Shown in pieces: positions 1 to 8,439 of a stretch of DNA of 20,107 nucleotides. The notes under the pieces were generated by a model. That model did not search any database. It had not been told where the DNA came from and saw only the letters and a program-made list of their open reading frames with translations. The stretch spans positions 1 through 20,107 of IMG/VR virus record IMGVR_UViG_3300044610_000003; one strand, given 5' to 3'. Position numbers and translations under genes: made by a program. The first letter of the stretch is position 1, and each line of letters opens with the position of its first letter. Origin of the DNA: a virus.

Positions 1-70
1 TGTAGACCCAAAGTTGAACACTATTAAGCTAAAGTAAGAGAATCAGACAAGAGAAGAAAGGGAATTCCCC

Positions 71-454
71 ATGAAAGAACCAAAACGCAAACCCCCTCGG
101 CAGATCATTGGGTTTTTCAAAGACCCAAGTTCTTGGGACGCGACCGTGTTTGAAACTCTGATCCGGGACGAGTTGGAAAATACTTACGGGTCAATCTCGC
201 CAAGCGACGAAACCTTGATTGCGTCGATGATCGTGATCATGGAGTCGCTGACTGAGGCGCAACGGCACATCAATGAGGAAGGCTACATCACGCAGTACGC
301 GGCGGGTGTCGGTACTACCGGATGGGTCAAGCTCAGGAACGAATGCATTGACAAGCTGATCAAGATTCTTGGTGAACTTGGTTTGGTGGCGCGTGGCCGT
401 CCAAAGAAGGTAAACAAAGCAACTGCCGTCGATGAACTGTTCGCCACTGCTTGA
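71..454 (+). CDS. Terminase small subunit (P27-like)
   Basis: 127-residue protein just upstream of the large terminase. It would recognise phage DNA and regulate the packaging motor. The size, the helical N-terminal and central region with acidic stretches, the repeated short helices (around residues 40-65 and 85-105) and the basic tail with GRPKK near residues 109-113 resemble P27-type small terminase subunits. The family call rests on overall appearance and position rather than a diagnostic motif. An AAAGGGA ribosome-binding site at about 57-63 supports the ATG at 71. Its last 23 bases overlap the start of the large subunit in another frame, which suggests translational coupling. Confidence 0.8.
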   Translation: MKEPKRKPPRQIIGFFKDPSSWDATVFETLIRDELENTYGSISPSDETLIASMIVIMESLTEAQRHINEEGYITQYAAGVGTTGWVKLRNECIDKLIKILGELGLVARGRPKKVNKATAVDELFATA

Positions 455-2111
455 GCCTGCGTTTCAGTACGCGGCTGCGGTCACTCGGGGCGACATTCCG
501 GCGTGTGAGGATGTCCGACTAGCTTCTCAGCGGTTCTTGGACATGGCAGAGCGCAAGGACGCGCCTTACGAGTTTGTCCCGGCCAAAGCTGAACACATCC
601 TCAAGTTCGTCGGATTCTGCCGCCATGTAAAGGGGCCGGACGCGGGCAAGCCCATCGTCTTGCAGCCTTTCCAAGTCCTGTTTCTCGCAGGCGTCTACGG
701 GTTCAGGGACAAGGCCGACCACTCGCGTAGATGGGTCACCGATGTCATCCTGTTCGTCCCTCGCAAGTCAGGCAAGACGACCCTAGCTTCTATCGTGGCC
801 TTGTACGAACTGATGTTCGGGGACGCAGGCGCGGAAGTCTTTACCCTCGCTACAAGCCGGGAGCAGGCAAGCATCTGCTTTGATTCCTCAAAAGCCATTG
901 TTGAGTCAATGGACGAAAGGCTTGCCGCCAAGTTCCTGACCTACCGATCAGAGATCAAGAAGCAGGGCGATACGACTTCTACCTATCGGGCGTTGAGCCG
1001 GGAGAACCGAAAGACCGGCGACGGCAAAAACCCCTCGTGCGCCCTTATAGACGAGGCTGCACAGATCACAGAACGATCCTCCATTGAAGTCCTGCACTCG
1101 GGTATGGGGGCGCGTAAGAACCCGCTGCGGCTTTACATGACCACAGCTTCGTTCACCCGCGAGACTAAGTTCTTTGAAGACCTAACCTACTTCCGCAGCC
1201 TACTCAGGGGCGATGCCGCCGACTCGGGCAAGTGGTTTGGTCTTTGTTACTCCATTGATCAGGGCGACAACTGGCGCGATCAATCGACATGGGGCAAGGC
1301 CAATCCTATGCTCGGCATCTCCGTCACCACTGAGCATATTCAGCACATGGCAGACGAGGCATCTGCCAAACCGGCAAGCCTTAACGAATTCCTTTGCAAG
1401 CAACTCAACGTCTATGTCTCGGCCAATGCCGCCTGGGTAGACCGCAAGCATTGGGATGATTCTGTTGCGCCGATGCCCGAGGGCAAGCCTGAATCCACCT
1501 TTATTGCCTTCGACTTGGCGCACTCCCGCGACCTGAATGCGGTCTGCACGCTTCACAGGTACGGTGAGGAAGACTTCTACGCAGAGTTTCAGTTCTTCCT
1601 GCCCGAAGACTCACTTGACTTTGTGCCCAATCACTACCTGAGCATCTTTGAGCAGGCGCGGCAGTCAGGCATCCTCAAGCTAACCCAAGGCAACGTCACT
1701 GACCTGAACGAAGTGGAGGCTTACATTACCTCCCAAGCTCAGAAGTACGACGTTAAGGAAATCGCCTTCGACCCCTACAACGCTGCCGCACTGGTCGCCA
1801 ACCTCTACGGCAACGGCTTGCCGGTCAAAAAGGTGGGGCAGGGCATGGCCGTTCTGTCCAACCCGTCAAAGACGACTGAGCAACTGATTCTGAAGAAGGC
1901 GATCAAGCATTCGGGTAATCCCTTTGTCGGTTGGCAGCTAGGAAACTGCGAATGCTTCGTGGACATCAACGCCAACGTCAAAGTCAGGAAGAATGCCGCC
2001 GATCCTTCGGCAAAGATTGACGGCATCATCGCCATGATCATGGCCGTGCATTGCCACTTGGACAATGTTTACACCTCGGAATCGTTTGGTTTCCGCACGC
2101 TTGAGTGGTAA
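432..2111 (+). CDS. Terminase large subunit (Terminase_1 / HK97-like)
   Basis: 559-residue packaging motor with an ATPase followed by a nuclease; it docks on the portal, pumps DNA into the prohead and cuts concatemers. Visible motifs are a Walker A-like VPRKSGKTT at residues 109-117, Walker B ALIDEA at 204-209 (D207, E208), and a TTAS coupling motif at 237-240. The C-terminal RNase H-like nuclease shows the expected spaced acids: D361 in FDLAHSRDL, D447 in FDPYN, and D530 in KIDGIIAMIMA. This order and the length match full-length Terminase_1 proteins, so the enzyme looks intact. The start at 432 overlaps the small-subunit gene by 23 bases. Confidence 0.95.
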   Translation: MNCSPLLEPAFQYAAAVTRGDIPACEDVRLASQRFLDMAERKDAPYEFVPAKAEHILKFVGFCRHVKGPDAGKPIVLQPFQVLFLAGVYGFRDKADHSRRWVTDVILFVPRKSGKTTLASIVALYELMFGDAGAEVFTLATSREQASICFDSSKAIVESMDERLAAKFLTYRSEIKKQGDTTSTYRALSRENRKTGDGKNPSCALIDEAAQITERSSIEVLHSGMGARKNPLRLYMTTASFTRETKFFEDLTYFRSLLRGDAADSGKWFGLCYSIDQGDNWRDQSTWGKANPMLGISVTTEHIQHMADEASAKPASLNEFLCKQLNVYVSANAAWVDRKHWDDSVAPMPEGKPESTFIAFDLAHSRDLNAVCTLHRYGEEDFYAEFQFFLPEDSLDFVPNHYLSIFEQARQSGILKLTQGNVTDLNEVEAYITSQAQKYDVKEIAFDPYNAAALVANLYGNGLPVKKVGQGMAVLSNPSKTTEQLILKKAIKHSGNPFVGWQLGNCECFVDINANVKVRKNAADPSAKIDGIIAMIMAVHCHLDNVYTSESFGFRTLEW

Positions 2112-2135
2112 AGTCGCGGGAAACGGGGGCCAAAC

Positions 2136-3536
2136 ATGGGAATCCTAGACATTTTCAAGCGGAAACAAACGCAAAACAACGAAGCAAACACGTTGTTTGG
2201 GCAGACCGCGCTAGGTAACAACGTCGTCTATCAGGGCGACAACCGCAGGCCGACGGTCAATACGCAGATTCTGTATGTCACCACGAGTGCCGTTACAGAT
2301 GCAGGGCGGGTGGTGGATGTATCCACGCTGTCCCGAAATAGCACGGTGATGGCAGCACTTGGCGCAAAAGCCCGCGCCTTGAGTCAATTGCCCATCAAGA
2401 TCATGTGCGAGTTGGACGACGGCACGGTGGTCGATGCGGTCAAGGATTCTCGGGTATCCACCCGGAACAAAACCAAGGCCCAACAAGTTCTGACCCTGCT
2501 ACAGAACCCCAATCAGTTCCAAAGCCAATATGAGTTTTGGTATCAGTGGATGATGTGGCACGACCTTTTGGGCGAAGCCTTCACGCTTTGGTGGCGCAAG
2601 GATCAAAAGAATCCTACGCAGACGCCCACCGAGATGTTCATTCTCGATTCGACGCTGATCGCGGTCACGCTCACCCCGACCCGCTACCCGTCCTATCGCC
2701 TAAGCACGCCTAGCTACGGCTTCAGCAAGGATCAACCGCTAGAGTATTACCAAGTCATGCACTGCAAGGATATGCCTTGGCAGGGTTCGGCAGGCTTCAA
2801 CAAGGGCATCCTTGCGGTGGAGTTGGTCGGTCTAGATCAGGACATCGACCTATACGCCAACTACGTTATGCAGAACGGCGCGAAGCCCTCCGGAATGTTC
2901 GTCACCGAGTCGGTCATTCCTGACGCCAAGTACAAAGAGATTGCGGCGCGGCTCAAGGAAGCATGGTCGAGCATGACGGGAAGCCGGACCACCGACCCGT
3001 CCAAGCCTGGCCAAGGGATGCTGCTCGATCAGGGCATGAAGTACGAACCCCTGAAGATGCTTTCCCTGCAAGACGCCGACGCTGCGGCGTTAAAGCTCCA
3101 AACCATGAAGCGGATTTGCGGATTGTTTGGCGTGCCCCCGGCGATGATTGGGATCGCGGACGGGAAGTACAACAACACTCAAACGATGTTGGACGAATTC
3201 TACAAATCCACGATGTACCCGATCATCGTGAACGTCCGTCAGAAGCTCAAGCAACATTTACTAGCGGGCTACCCCTCACTGTGCGTAGAATTTGACACGC
3301 AGCAATTCCTTATGGGCGCACCGCTAGACCAAATGAATTATGTGGTGGCGGGCGTAAATGCAGGCATACTTACGCCCAACGAGGCGCGGGAATACCTCGG
3401 TAGGCACACAATGGACGGGGCTAGTGAGTTGGTCGGCAAGAACAGCGATCAAAAGCCCATTCCTGGCAGTTCACCACAAGACACGGGCGGCGGCGGCGGG
3501 AATCAGACCCGACGCATGAACATCGGCACAACTTGA
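2136..3536 (+). CDS. Portal protein (HK97-type)
   Basis: 466-residue protein expected to form the dodecameric ring at the capsid vertex through which DNA enters and leaves. It starts with MGILDIFKRK, typical of this family. Later it has the SLQDADAAALKLQTMKRICGLFGVPP region, with FGVPPAMIG from about residue 331, and GILTPNEAREYLG at about 410-422; both are hallmarks of HK97/phage_portal proteins. The C-terminus ends in a Gly-rich, polar tail (GGGGG near residue 453), which is normally disordered. It lies 24 bases after the large terminase gene, with a purine-rich GGAAACGGGGG stretch in the gap serving as a ribosome-binding site. The length is usual and the gene appears complete. Confidence 0.95.
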   Translation: MGILDIFKRKQTQNNEANTLFGQTALGNNVVYQGDNRRPTVNTQILYVTTSAVTDAGRVVDVSTLSRNSTVMAALGAKARALSQLPIKIMCELDDGTVVDAVKDSRVSTRNKTKAQQVLTLLQNPNQFQSQYEFWYQWMMWHDLLGEAFTLWWRKDQKNPTQTPTEMFILDSTLIAVTLTPTRYPSYRLSTPSYGFSKDQPLEYYQVMHCKDMPWQGSAGFNKGILAVELVGLDQDIDLYANYVMQNGAKPSGMFVTESVIPDAKYKEIAARLKEAWSSMTGSRTTDPSKPGQGMLLDQGMKYEPLKMLSLQDADAAALKLQTMKRICGLFGVPPAMIGIADGKYNNTQTMLDEFYKSTMYPIIVNVRQKLKQHLLAGYPSLCVEFDTQQFLMGAPLDQMNYVVAGVNAGILTPNEAREYLGRHTMDGASELVGKNSDQKPIPGSSPQDTGGGGGNQTRRMNIGTT

Positions 3537-3542
3537 CCAAAT

Positions 3543-3761
3543 ATGGCAGTTCACGCAAAATTGTTAGCGGCACTTGCAAACCAAGTGCGTCGGCCTGCGG
3601 AATTGCCAATTCAGGTTCCGCGCCTGATGTCCCCGAAAATACAAGACATAAACACGACGGTCTTTGAAGGGGTCATCAATGAAACAAATCCAACTGATCT
3701 GCGAAGCAAAACTGGTTCTACCCGAGGCGGCAGGAAACCAAGAGCCAAGCGGAAAGATTGA
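3543..3761 (+). CDS. Doubtful small ORF between portal and protease
   Basis: 72-codon ORF starting six bases after the portal stop. I do not recognise the product. Its N-terminus looks amphipathic (MAVHAKLLAALANQV) and its end is strongly basic (RGGRKPRAKRKD). For it: it fills a gap of about 140 bases in an otherwise tightly packed operon. Against it: there is no clear Shine-Dalgarno before its ATG, and its last 83 bases overlap the well-supported protease gene in another frame. It may be a small head protein, a remnant, or a chance ORF in a leader for the protease gene. Confidence 0.3.
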   Translation: MAVHAKLLAALANQVRRPAELPIQVPRLMSPKIQDINTTVFEGVINETNPTDLRSKTGSTRGGRKPRAKRKD

Positions 3762-4473
3762 AGCCACCGTCACCACTTGGGGACCGCGTGAGGGCGCTGA
3801 TGGTCGGCGCTTCTATTACAAGCCGGAAGGCTTTATGCAGTGGGCTAAGGAATTCGCTGACACCAAGCGACCGCTGCCCATGTTTGTCAATCACAACGCC
3901 GATGCAATGCCGGTGGGTGAGTGGACTGCATTCGAATTCACTGACAAGGGCATGATGGCCGAGGGCCGTCTGTACCTGAACACCACTCAAGGGTCTGATC
4001 TGTATCAAGTGATGACCGAATCCCCGGCTATGTTCGGCGGTGTCTCTGTAGGAGCATACGCAGATGAATACTGTATGGTCGATGCTGAAGGCAATCCCCT
4101 CCAAAGCGGTAGCGACATGGAGGAAGGTTATTTCCAAATTTCGCAAGGCGGACTCAGAGAAGTCTCCGTCGTAATGCATCCCAACAACCCGATGGCAGAG
4201 GTTCACAAGTTGGAATTCTTCCGACCTGATGGCTCTGCTGATCTCAAGATTTTGGAGAAGGCTCTGCGTGAAGCAGGGCTGTCCAAGAAAGATGCGGTCG
4301 CTGCCGCATCTACCTTCAAGAAAGTGTTGGAGCAGCGTGAGGTTGTGACGACCGTTCTTGAAATTGCGCCGACTCAGGGTGAGCCTGATGCGGAAGCGAC
4401 CGAAGCCGAATTGCTTGCTGCTCTTGAGCAGCGGGAAATTCTTAAGCATCTTTCCAATCGTCTGAAAGGCTGA
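3679..4473 (+). CDS. Prohead maturation protease (peptidase U35-like)
   Basis: 264-residue serine protease expected to assemble inside the prohead, cleave the capsid delta domain and then itself. Family motifs are visible: H72 in FVNHN, S123 in GGVSVGA, and LREVSVVMHPNNP at about residues 159-171 with E161; these are the likely catalytic residues by analogy with HK97 gp4. The basic fold ends near residue 180. The remaining 80 residues are charged and helical, a plausible scaffold-like tail. The ATG at 3679 is preferred over an in-frame TTG at 3664 because AAGGGG at 3667-3672 lies six bases upstream of it. The gene sits between portal and capsid, its standard place. Confidence 0.9.
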   Translation: MKQIQLICEAKLVLPEAAGNQEPSGKIEATVTTWGPREGADGRRFYYKPEGFMQWAKEFADTKRPLPMFVNHNADAMPVGEWTAFEFTDKGMMAEGRLYLNTTQGSDLYQVMTESPAMFGGVSVGAYADEYCMVDAEGNPLQSGSDMEEGYFQISQGGLREVSVVMHPNNPMAEVHKLEFFRPDGSADLKILEKALREAGLSKKDAVAAASTFKKVLEQREVVTTVLEIAPTQGEPDAEATEAELLAALEQREILKHLSNRLKG

Positions 4474-4475
4474 TC

Positions 4476-5819
4476 ATGTCTAAAGAAATCATCGAAAAGT
4501 TGGACGCAATCGAAGCGTCTACCCTTGCCAAAGCTGAAGAAATCGCAGCCAAGGCTAACGAGTCGGTCGAAGCTGCCAAGGCTGAACTGACCGAGAAGGT
4601 CGCCACCTTGGAAGCCAAGGTCGCAAGCCTGAACGCTCCCGCCCTAATTCGTCCCATCGCCAAGTCTGTGCGTCAGGATGTGAACCGTGCGGTGCGTGAG
4701 CAACTGAAAGAGTACGCAAACAGCGGCAAGAGTTTCGAGAAAGAACTCAAGATGTTCGCTGACGAGTCTCAGTATTACGCGTACATGAACGAAGCCTCGC
4801 AACTGACCGCAGGCGGCGATGGCAAGGGTGGTCGTACCGCATACGATCCCGTGTTCGTGTCTTTGCGTTTGTATAACCCGCTGCGCGGCCTGTCGCGTAC
4901 CGTGGCTACTGAAGGTTCTTCGTACCAATTTCGAACAAAAGTAGGGAACGCGGGCGTACAGTGGGGGTATGCGATTCAGAACAACGGCGCAGCCACTACT
5001 GAAAACACCTCCATTTGGCAACTGGTGTTGAAGGACATCAACGTCCAATTCCCGATCCGTACTGCCGCACTCGACGACATCGACGGTTTGGAAGCGAACG
5101 TGGTGGACGATATGCTTGCCGAATTCGCGCAAGCCGAAGCCCTGTCCATGATCATCAACGACGATCAGACCGGCACGGGCACTTCGGTGACCACTGGCGG
5201 CGCTGATGGTCTGCGTGGTTTGGATCAGTACGGTGGTGCAAATTCCACCTACACGGGCGGTACGACCTCTACGGCTGCATTCGGTTCGTCGGGCACTTCC
5301 TCGACCTCCGGCCTGCACTCCCTGGCAACGTATGACCAATTGACCACGAACGGCTTTGCAAGCACGAACAACGTGACTTTCCAAGACATCGTGAACATGG
5401 TCTATGCGCTGCCGCAGCAGTATTGGACGAAGGATGCCAAGTGGATGATCAACAACGTCATGTTGTCGGCCATCCGTGGTTTGAAGGACAACCAAGGCAC
5501 GCCGATTTTCGAGCGTATGCACCCCGCTGCCGAAGACGGCATTGTGGGCAAGCTGCTCGGCTTCGATGTGGTGACCAACTCTTATGTTGACACCCCCACC
5601 GCTGCCGGTGCTTCCGCAGGCACGGTCGCCAAGTACCCGATGTACTTTGCTGACTGGTCGCGCTTCCATACCATCGTTGATCGACTCAACATGGTTATGC
5701 GGAGATTCGACCAAACCGCCCCCGGATTTATAACATTTTTCGGGGAAAAGCGGCTTTGCACGAGCGTTCGTGATCCCTTCGCAGGGGTTCGCTATCGCTC
5801 GACCGCTACGGGCGCTTAA
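4476..5819 (+). CDS. Major capsid protein 1 (HK97 fold, with delta domain)
   Basis: 447-residue capsid subunit. Residues 1-105 are an Ala/Glu/Lys-rich coiled coil, the expected delta scaffold removed by the protease; the shell-forming part begins near EASQLTAGGDGKGGR (106-120). The body contains WGYAIQNN (163-170), SIWQL (179-183) and GADGLRGL (242-249). It ends with PGFITFFGEKR and SVRDPFAGVR, typical of HK97-like P-domain and C-terminal regions. The start follows the protease stop by two bases, with AAAGG at about 4465-4469. It is followed by a strong terminator, consistent with a highly expressed, separately bounded message. The same fold recurs in the next gene. The exact cleavage site is inferred only. 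Confidence 0.93.
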   Translation: MSKEIIEKLDAIEASTLAKAEEIAAKANESVEAAKAELTEKVATLEAKVASLNAPALIRPIAKSVRQDVNRAVREQLKEYANSGKSFEKELKMFADESQYYAYMNEASQLTAGGDGKGGRTAYDPVFVSLRLYNPLRGLSRTVATEGSSYQFRTKVGNAGVQWGYAIQNNGAATTENTSIWQLVLKDINVQFPIRTAALDDIDGLEANVVDDMLAEFAQAEALSMIINDDQTGTGTSVTTGGADGLRGLDQYGGANSTYTGGTTSTAAFGSSGTSSTSGLHSLATYDQLTTNGFASTNNVTFQDIVNMVYALPQQYWTKDAKWMINNVMLSAIRGLKDNQGTPIFERMHPAAEDGIVGKLLGFDVVTNSYVDTPTAAGASAGTVAKYPMYFADWSRFHTIVDRLNMVMRRFDQTAPGFITFFGEKRLCTSVRDPFAGVRYRSTATGA

Positions 5820-5825
5820 TAAAGT

Positions 5826-5849
5826 GGGGGGCTTCGGCTCCCCTCTTTT
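5826..5849 (+). terminator. Rho-independent terminator between the capsid genes
   Basis: A perfect seven-pair stem (GGGGGGC at 5826-5832 with GCTCCCC at 5837-5843, one G-U pair) is capped by a TTCG tetraloop closed by a C-G pair, the very stable cUUCGg form. A T-rich run TCTTTT follows at 5844-5849. It begins six bases after the first capsid stop codon. It probably ends or attenuates transcription there, limiting read-through into the second capsid gene and the neck and tail genes, or it protects the 3' end of the capsid message. Confidence 0.88.
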
Positions 5850-5912
5850 CAAAGGGATTCATTGAGTCTCTTTGAAAGGGATTTCGGGCGCACTTTGCAA
5901 AGGACTACGCCA

Positions 5913-6941
5913 ATGGACAAGCAACAAAGCACGGTAACTGAACTGCTGTTGAACGGCATCAAGTCTGCCATCCAAGAAAACCGCCAAGTCAAGGTGGACA
6001 TCTCTGAAGCCTCGGCGCTTACAGGCTCCGGCTCGGGCATTGGTGGTCGCGTCATCTTTGACGACGCCTTCGCTGCTCTGCGTTACGCAAACCCCTTCCG
6101 TCAGGGCGCACGCATTCGGGACTGCGAAGGTTCCGATATGCAGTTCGTTGCCAAGACGGGTAACGCCACCAACCAAGCGGGCAACCCTTGGGGCTATGCG
6201 GTGCAGAACAACCTTGGCTCTCCCGACACGAACACGACCATTTGGCAGCTTCCCGTGCGCGTCGTTGCTGCGCGTCTGCCGATTCGCTCGGCTGTCCTGT
6301 CGGATGTGAACAACCTTGACGCCACGCTTGTCGAAGACCTGATGCTTGAGTTTGCCCAACTTGAAGGCGCAAGCATGGCGGTCAACTCCGACCAAGCCGG
6401 TTCGACCACGACCACCACGGGCGCAACCGATGGTCTGCGTGGGTTGAATATGTACCTCGACGGTGCAGCATCGGCCTACGGCACCTCGGGCACGGCGATC
6501 ACCAACGGCATCCACACGATTGCCACGCAAACGGCTACGACCGCGATTGCCTACAACGACATCACCGCTGCGGCTTCCAAGCTGCCCGGTCAGTATTGGT
6601 CGCTTCCCGGCACGGCATGGCACATCGCTCCGGCGACCATCGAACTGCTGCGCGAACTCAAGGACACCAACAACCTCCCAATCTTCCTCGAAACGGGTGA
6701 CGATGACGGCGGTGCGGTGGCGCACATCTTCGGTTGGCCTGTGATCCCGAATCCTTACCTGTCGGCAACGTACCCGATCTACCTTGCCAATTGGCCGCGC
6801 TTCCTGACGATCTGCGACCATACCGAATTCAGCATTCAAATGATGGAACAGACGCTGCCCGGTTTCGTGACCATGTATGCTGAAAAGCGCGTGGTTAGCT
6901 CTGTGCGCGACCCGTTCGCAGGGGTGCGGATCAAGCTGTAA
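5913..6941 (+). CDS. Second capsid protein, paralogue of capsid protein 1
   Basis: 342-residue HK97-fold protein related to the preceding gene along its length. Matching blocks include EASALTGSGSGIGGR (residues 32-46), WGYAVQNN (93-100), TIWQLPV (109-115), DGLRGL (173-178), PGFVTMYAEKR (316-326) and the identical SVRDPFAGVR (330-339). It lacks the coiled-coil delta domain: homology begins exactly where mature capsid protein 1 should start, preceded by only about 31 residues. It could be a pentamer/vertex protein like T4 gp24, a second shell subunit, or an alternative form. The ATG at 5913 has AAAGGA at 5899-5904. A TTG at 5862 with AAAGGG at 5851-5856 would add 17 residues and cannot be excluded. 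GGGG-rich read-through past the upstream terminator is needed unless a promoter lies between. Confidence 0.88.
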   Translation: MDKQQSTVTELLLNGIKSAIQENRQVKVDISEASALTGSGSGIGGRVIFDDAFAALRYANPFRQGARIRDCEGSDMQFVAKTGNATNQAGNPWGYAVQNNLGSPDTNTTIWQLPVRVVAARLPIRSAVLSDVNNLDATLVEDLMLEFAQLEGASMAVNSDQAGSTTTTTGATDGLRGLNMYLDGAASAYGTSGTAITNGIHTIATQTATTAIAYNDITAAASKLPGQYWSLPGTAWHIAPATIELLRELKDTNNLPIFLETGDDDGGAVAHIFGWPVIPNPYLSATYPIYLANWPRFLTICDHTEFSIQMMEQTLPGFVTMYAEKRVVSSVRDPFAGVRIKL

Positions 6942-6950
6942 GGGGTTGCC

Positions 6951-7637
6951 ATGTCAGTCAACAACTATCTGACGTATGGGGGTCCGGCGCTTGCGCCGAC
7001 CCGCAACCCTTTCAACTACGCGAAGTTTGAGCAGATTGACCGCGACAACGTGACGCCTTGGCTCACGCTTGAGGAAATCACTCAACAGCTAAACCTGTTC
7101 AACGACGAGTCTCAAGACACCTACCTGTCGATGCTTGAGGTTGCGACCCGTCAGGCAATTGAGGACTTGATCGGTCTGCCGATCATGCCGATCAGCTATC
7201 GGGTGTACTACAACGCGAGCAGTCTGTACGGCGTACCTCTGTCGCTTGACTTGCCCGAGGTAAGCCAAGGAAGCACGGGCGGTTGCTACAACGGCAACAA
7301 CGGAGTAGTGATTGACCGGGTAGGGTATTGGAACGACGACACGCCTTCGGTGTTCGTGCCTCTTACTGCAAGTCAGTATATGTACGACAACTCGGGCAAC
7401 AAGGTAATCCTTGCTGACCTCCCGAGCGACCTCAACGTGTTTATGACCTCTCCGGTGGTCTGCGAATACACGGTGCAGCCTAGCCCCTTGGCGGCGTATC
7501 CCGTCATCAAGCAGGCCGGTCTGCTCTTGCTCACTCACCTCTACAACAACCGCAGCAACAGCACCGAGGGAATGCTTCGTGACATCCCCTTCGGCGTGAC
7601 TGCTCTCTTGCGGCCTTACAAGCCTTTGGTGATGTAA
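6951..7637 (+). CDS. Head-tail connector (gp6 / phiE125 gp8-like)
   Basis: 228-residue protein expected to form the ring under the portal in the neck. The segment WLTLEEITQQLNL (about residues 37-49) followed by DESQDTYLSMLEVATRQAIEDLIGLPI is typical of the head-tail connector family: an N-terminal pair of helices followed by the characteristic ATRQAIEDLIG helix. The C-terminal half has KQAGLLLLTHLYNNR, also usual near the end of this family. Position after capsid genes and before the head-closure gene fits. AAGGGG lies just upstream of the start, and the gene ends immediately before the next start. Confidence 0.85.
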   Translation: MSVNNYLTYGGPALAPTRNPFNYAKFEQIDRDNVTPWLTLEEITQQLNLFNDESQDTYLSMLEVATRQAIEDLIGLPIMPISYRVYYNASSLYGVPLSLDLPEVSQGSTGGCYNGNNGVVIDRVGYWNDDTPSVFVPLTASQYMYDNSGNKVILADLPSDLNVFMTSPVVCEYTVQPSPLAAYPVIKQAGLLLLTHLYNNRSNSTEGMLRDIPFGVTALLRPYKPLVM

Positions 7638-7982
7638 ATGGCAATCGCACGGTTTGAGAACATCGCGGTAAACAATCTGACTTTCGGCAAGTCGGATTTT
7701 GGCGAGCAATCGACCACTCAAACCAAGTGGTTCGATACCCGTGCGCGTGTCTCAGACGTTGCCAACAGCCTTCGCATCTCCGAGAAGTACCGTCTTTATC
7801 AAGACATCGTGCAACTCACGCTGAACTACACGCCCAACACCAAGCTGATGGTGGACCGTCAAGACCTGTATTCGATCACTTGGCGCGGGCACGAGTGGCG
7901 CATCAGCGACTGCCGAGAGGCTAACGACCGCATGAGCATCACCTTCATGTGCTATCGCAACGATCCTGTGGCGGCGGTCTGA
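7638..7982 (+). CDS. Head-closure / head-tail adaptor protein
   Basis: 114-residue protein starting directly at the stop of the connector gene (TAAATG junction). Its size, beta-rich sequence, the segment YSITWRGHEWRISDCREANDR (about residues 77-97) and a short basic middle resemble the head-tail joining family of SPP1 gp16 and HK97 gp7. It would plug the connector and bind the tail. The call depends on position and family resemblance; no catalytic motif exists to confirm it. The next gene starts two bases beyond the stop, so the cluster is translated as one unit. Confidence 0.72.
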   Translation: MAIARFENIAVNNLTFGKSDFGEQSTTQTKWFDTRARVSDVANSLRISEKYRLYQDIVQLTLNYTPNTKLMVDRQDLYSITWRGHEWRISDCREANDRMSITFMCYRNDPVAAV

Positions 7983-7983
7983 T

Positions 7984-8400
7984 ATGGCACAGAGCAATCC
8001 CGTCGTCTACGGCAAGGCAATCCAAGCGGCGCTGCAATCTGTCGTCACGCCTGTCCCTGTCTATGCGGCGTTCAATCGGAACTTTGCGACTCAACCCAAG
8101 TTTGTGACTTGGTTCCTGCGGAACATCCATCAGGATGTCTACACGGGTCAGAACCAAAACAACAAAGGGATTGATAGGCCAATCTTTCAGGTCAGCATCT
8201 TCACGCAGCAGATAGAAGACGGTTTCACAATTTCCAATCAAATCCTACAATCCTTGCACGGGTACAGCGGTTTGTTTGGGGGTTCACCAAACGGCATCTA
8301 TGTGTCCAAGGTTGATGTGATGTGGCTCTATAACTCGTATGACAACGAAGAAAAACTCGCGCAGATTTTTCTAGATTGTCAGCTTGACATTCCAACATAA
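7984..8400 (+). CDS. Tail terminator / tail completion protein
   Basis: 138-residue protein in the place of the tail terminator, which caps the tail tube at the head end and provides the head-binding surface. The early YGKAIQAALQ helix, the central beta segment IFQVSIFTQQIEDGFTISNQILQ (around residues 64-86), and the late VDVMWLYNSYDNEEKLAQIFLDC are the pattern of small lambda gpU/DUF3168-like tail completion proteins. The assignment is by architecture and gene order, not by a signature motif. It lies between head closure and the major tail protein, the usual order. Confidence 0.68.
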   Translation: MAQSNPVVYGKAIQAALQSVVTPVPVYAAFNRNFATQPKFVTWFLRNIHQDVYTGQNQNNKGIDRPIFQVSIFTQQIEDGFTISNQILQSLHGYSGLFGGSPNGIYVSKVDVMWLYNSYDNEEKLAQIFLDCQLDIPT

Positions 8401-8439
8401 GACAATCGCATAACCCTGATTTCTTGGAAAGGAAAGAAA

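Noticed and set aside
14-40. Sigma-70-like promoter upstream of the first terminase gene (TTGAAC then TAAGAG)
   Set aside because: Spacing is too short and the -10 match is poor. Too weak to annotate.
4644-6839. Two long antisense ORFs (about 402 and 326 codons) opposite the capsid genes
   Set aside because: They mirror the sense coding of two well-supported capsid genes, contain no recognisable domain, and lack convincing ribosome-binding sites. They arise from codon choice and GC bias.
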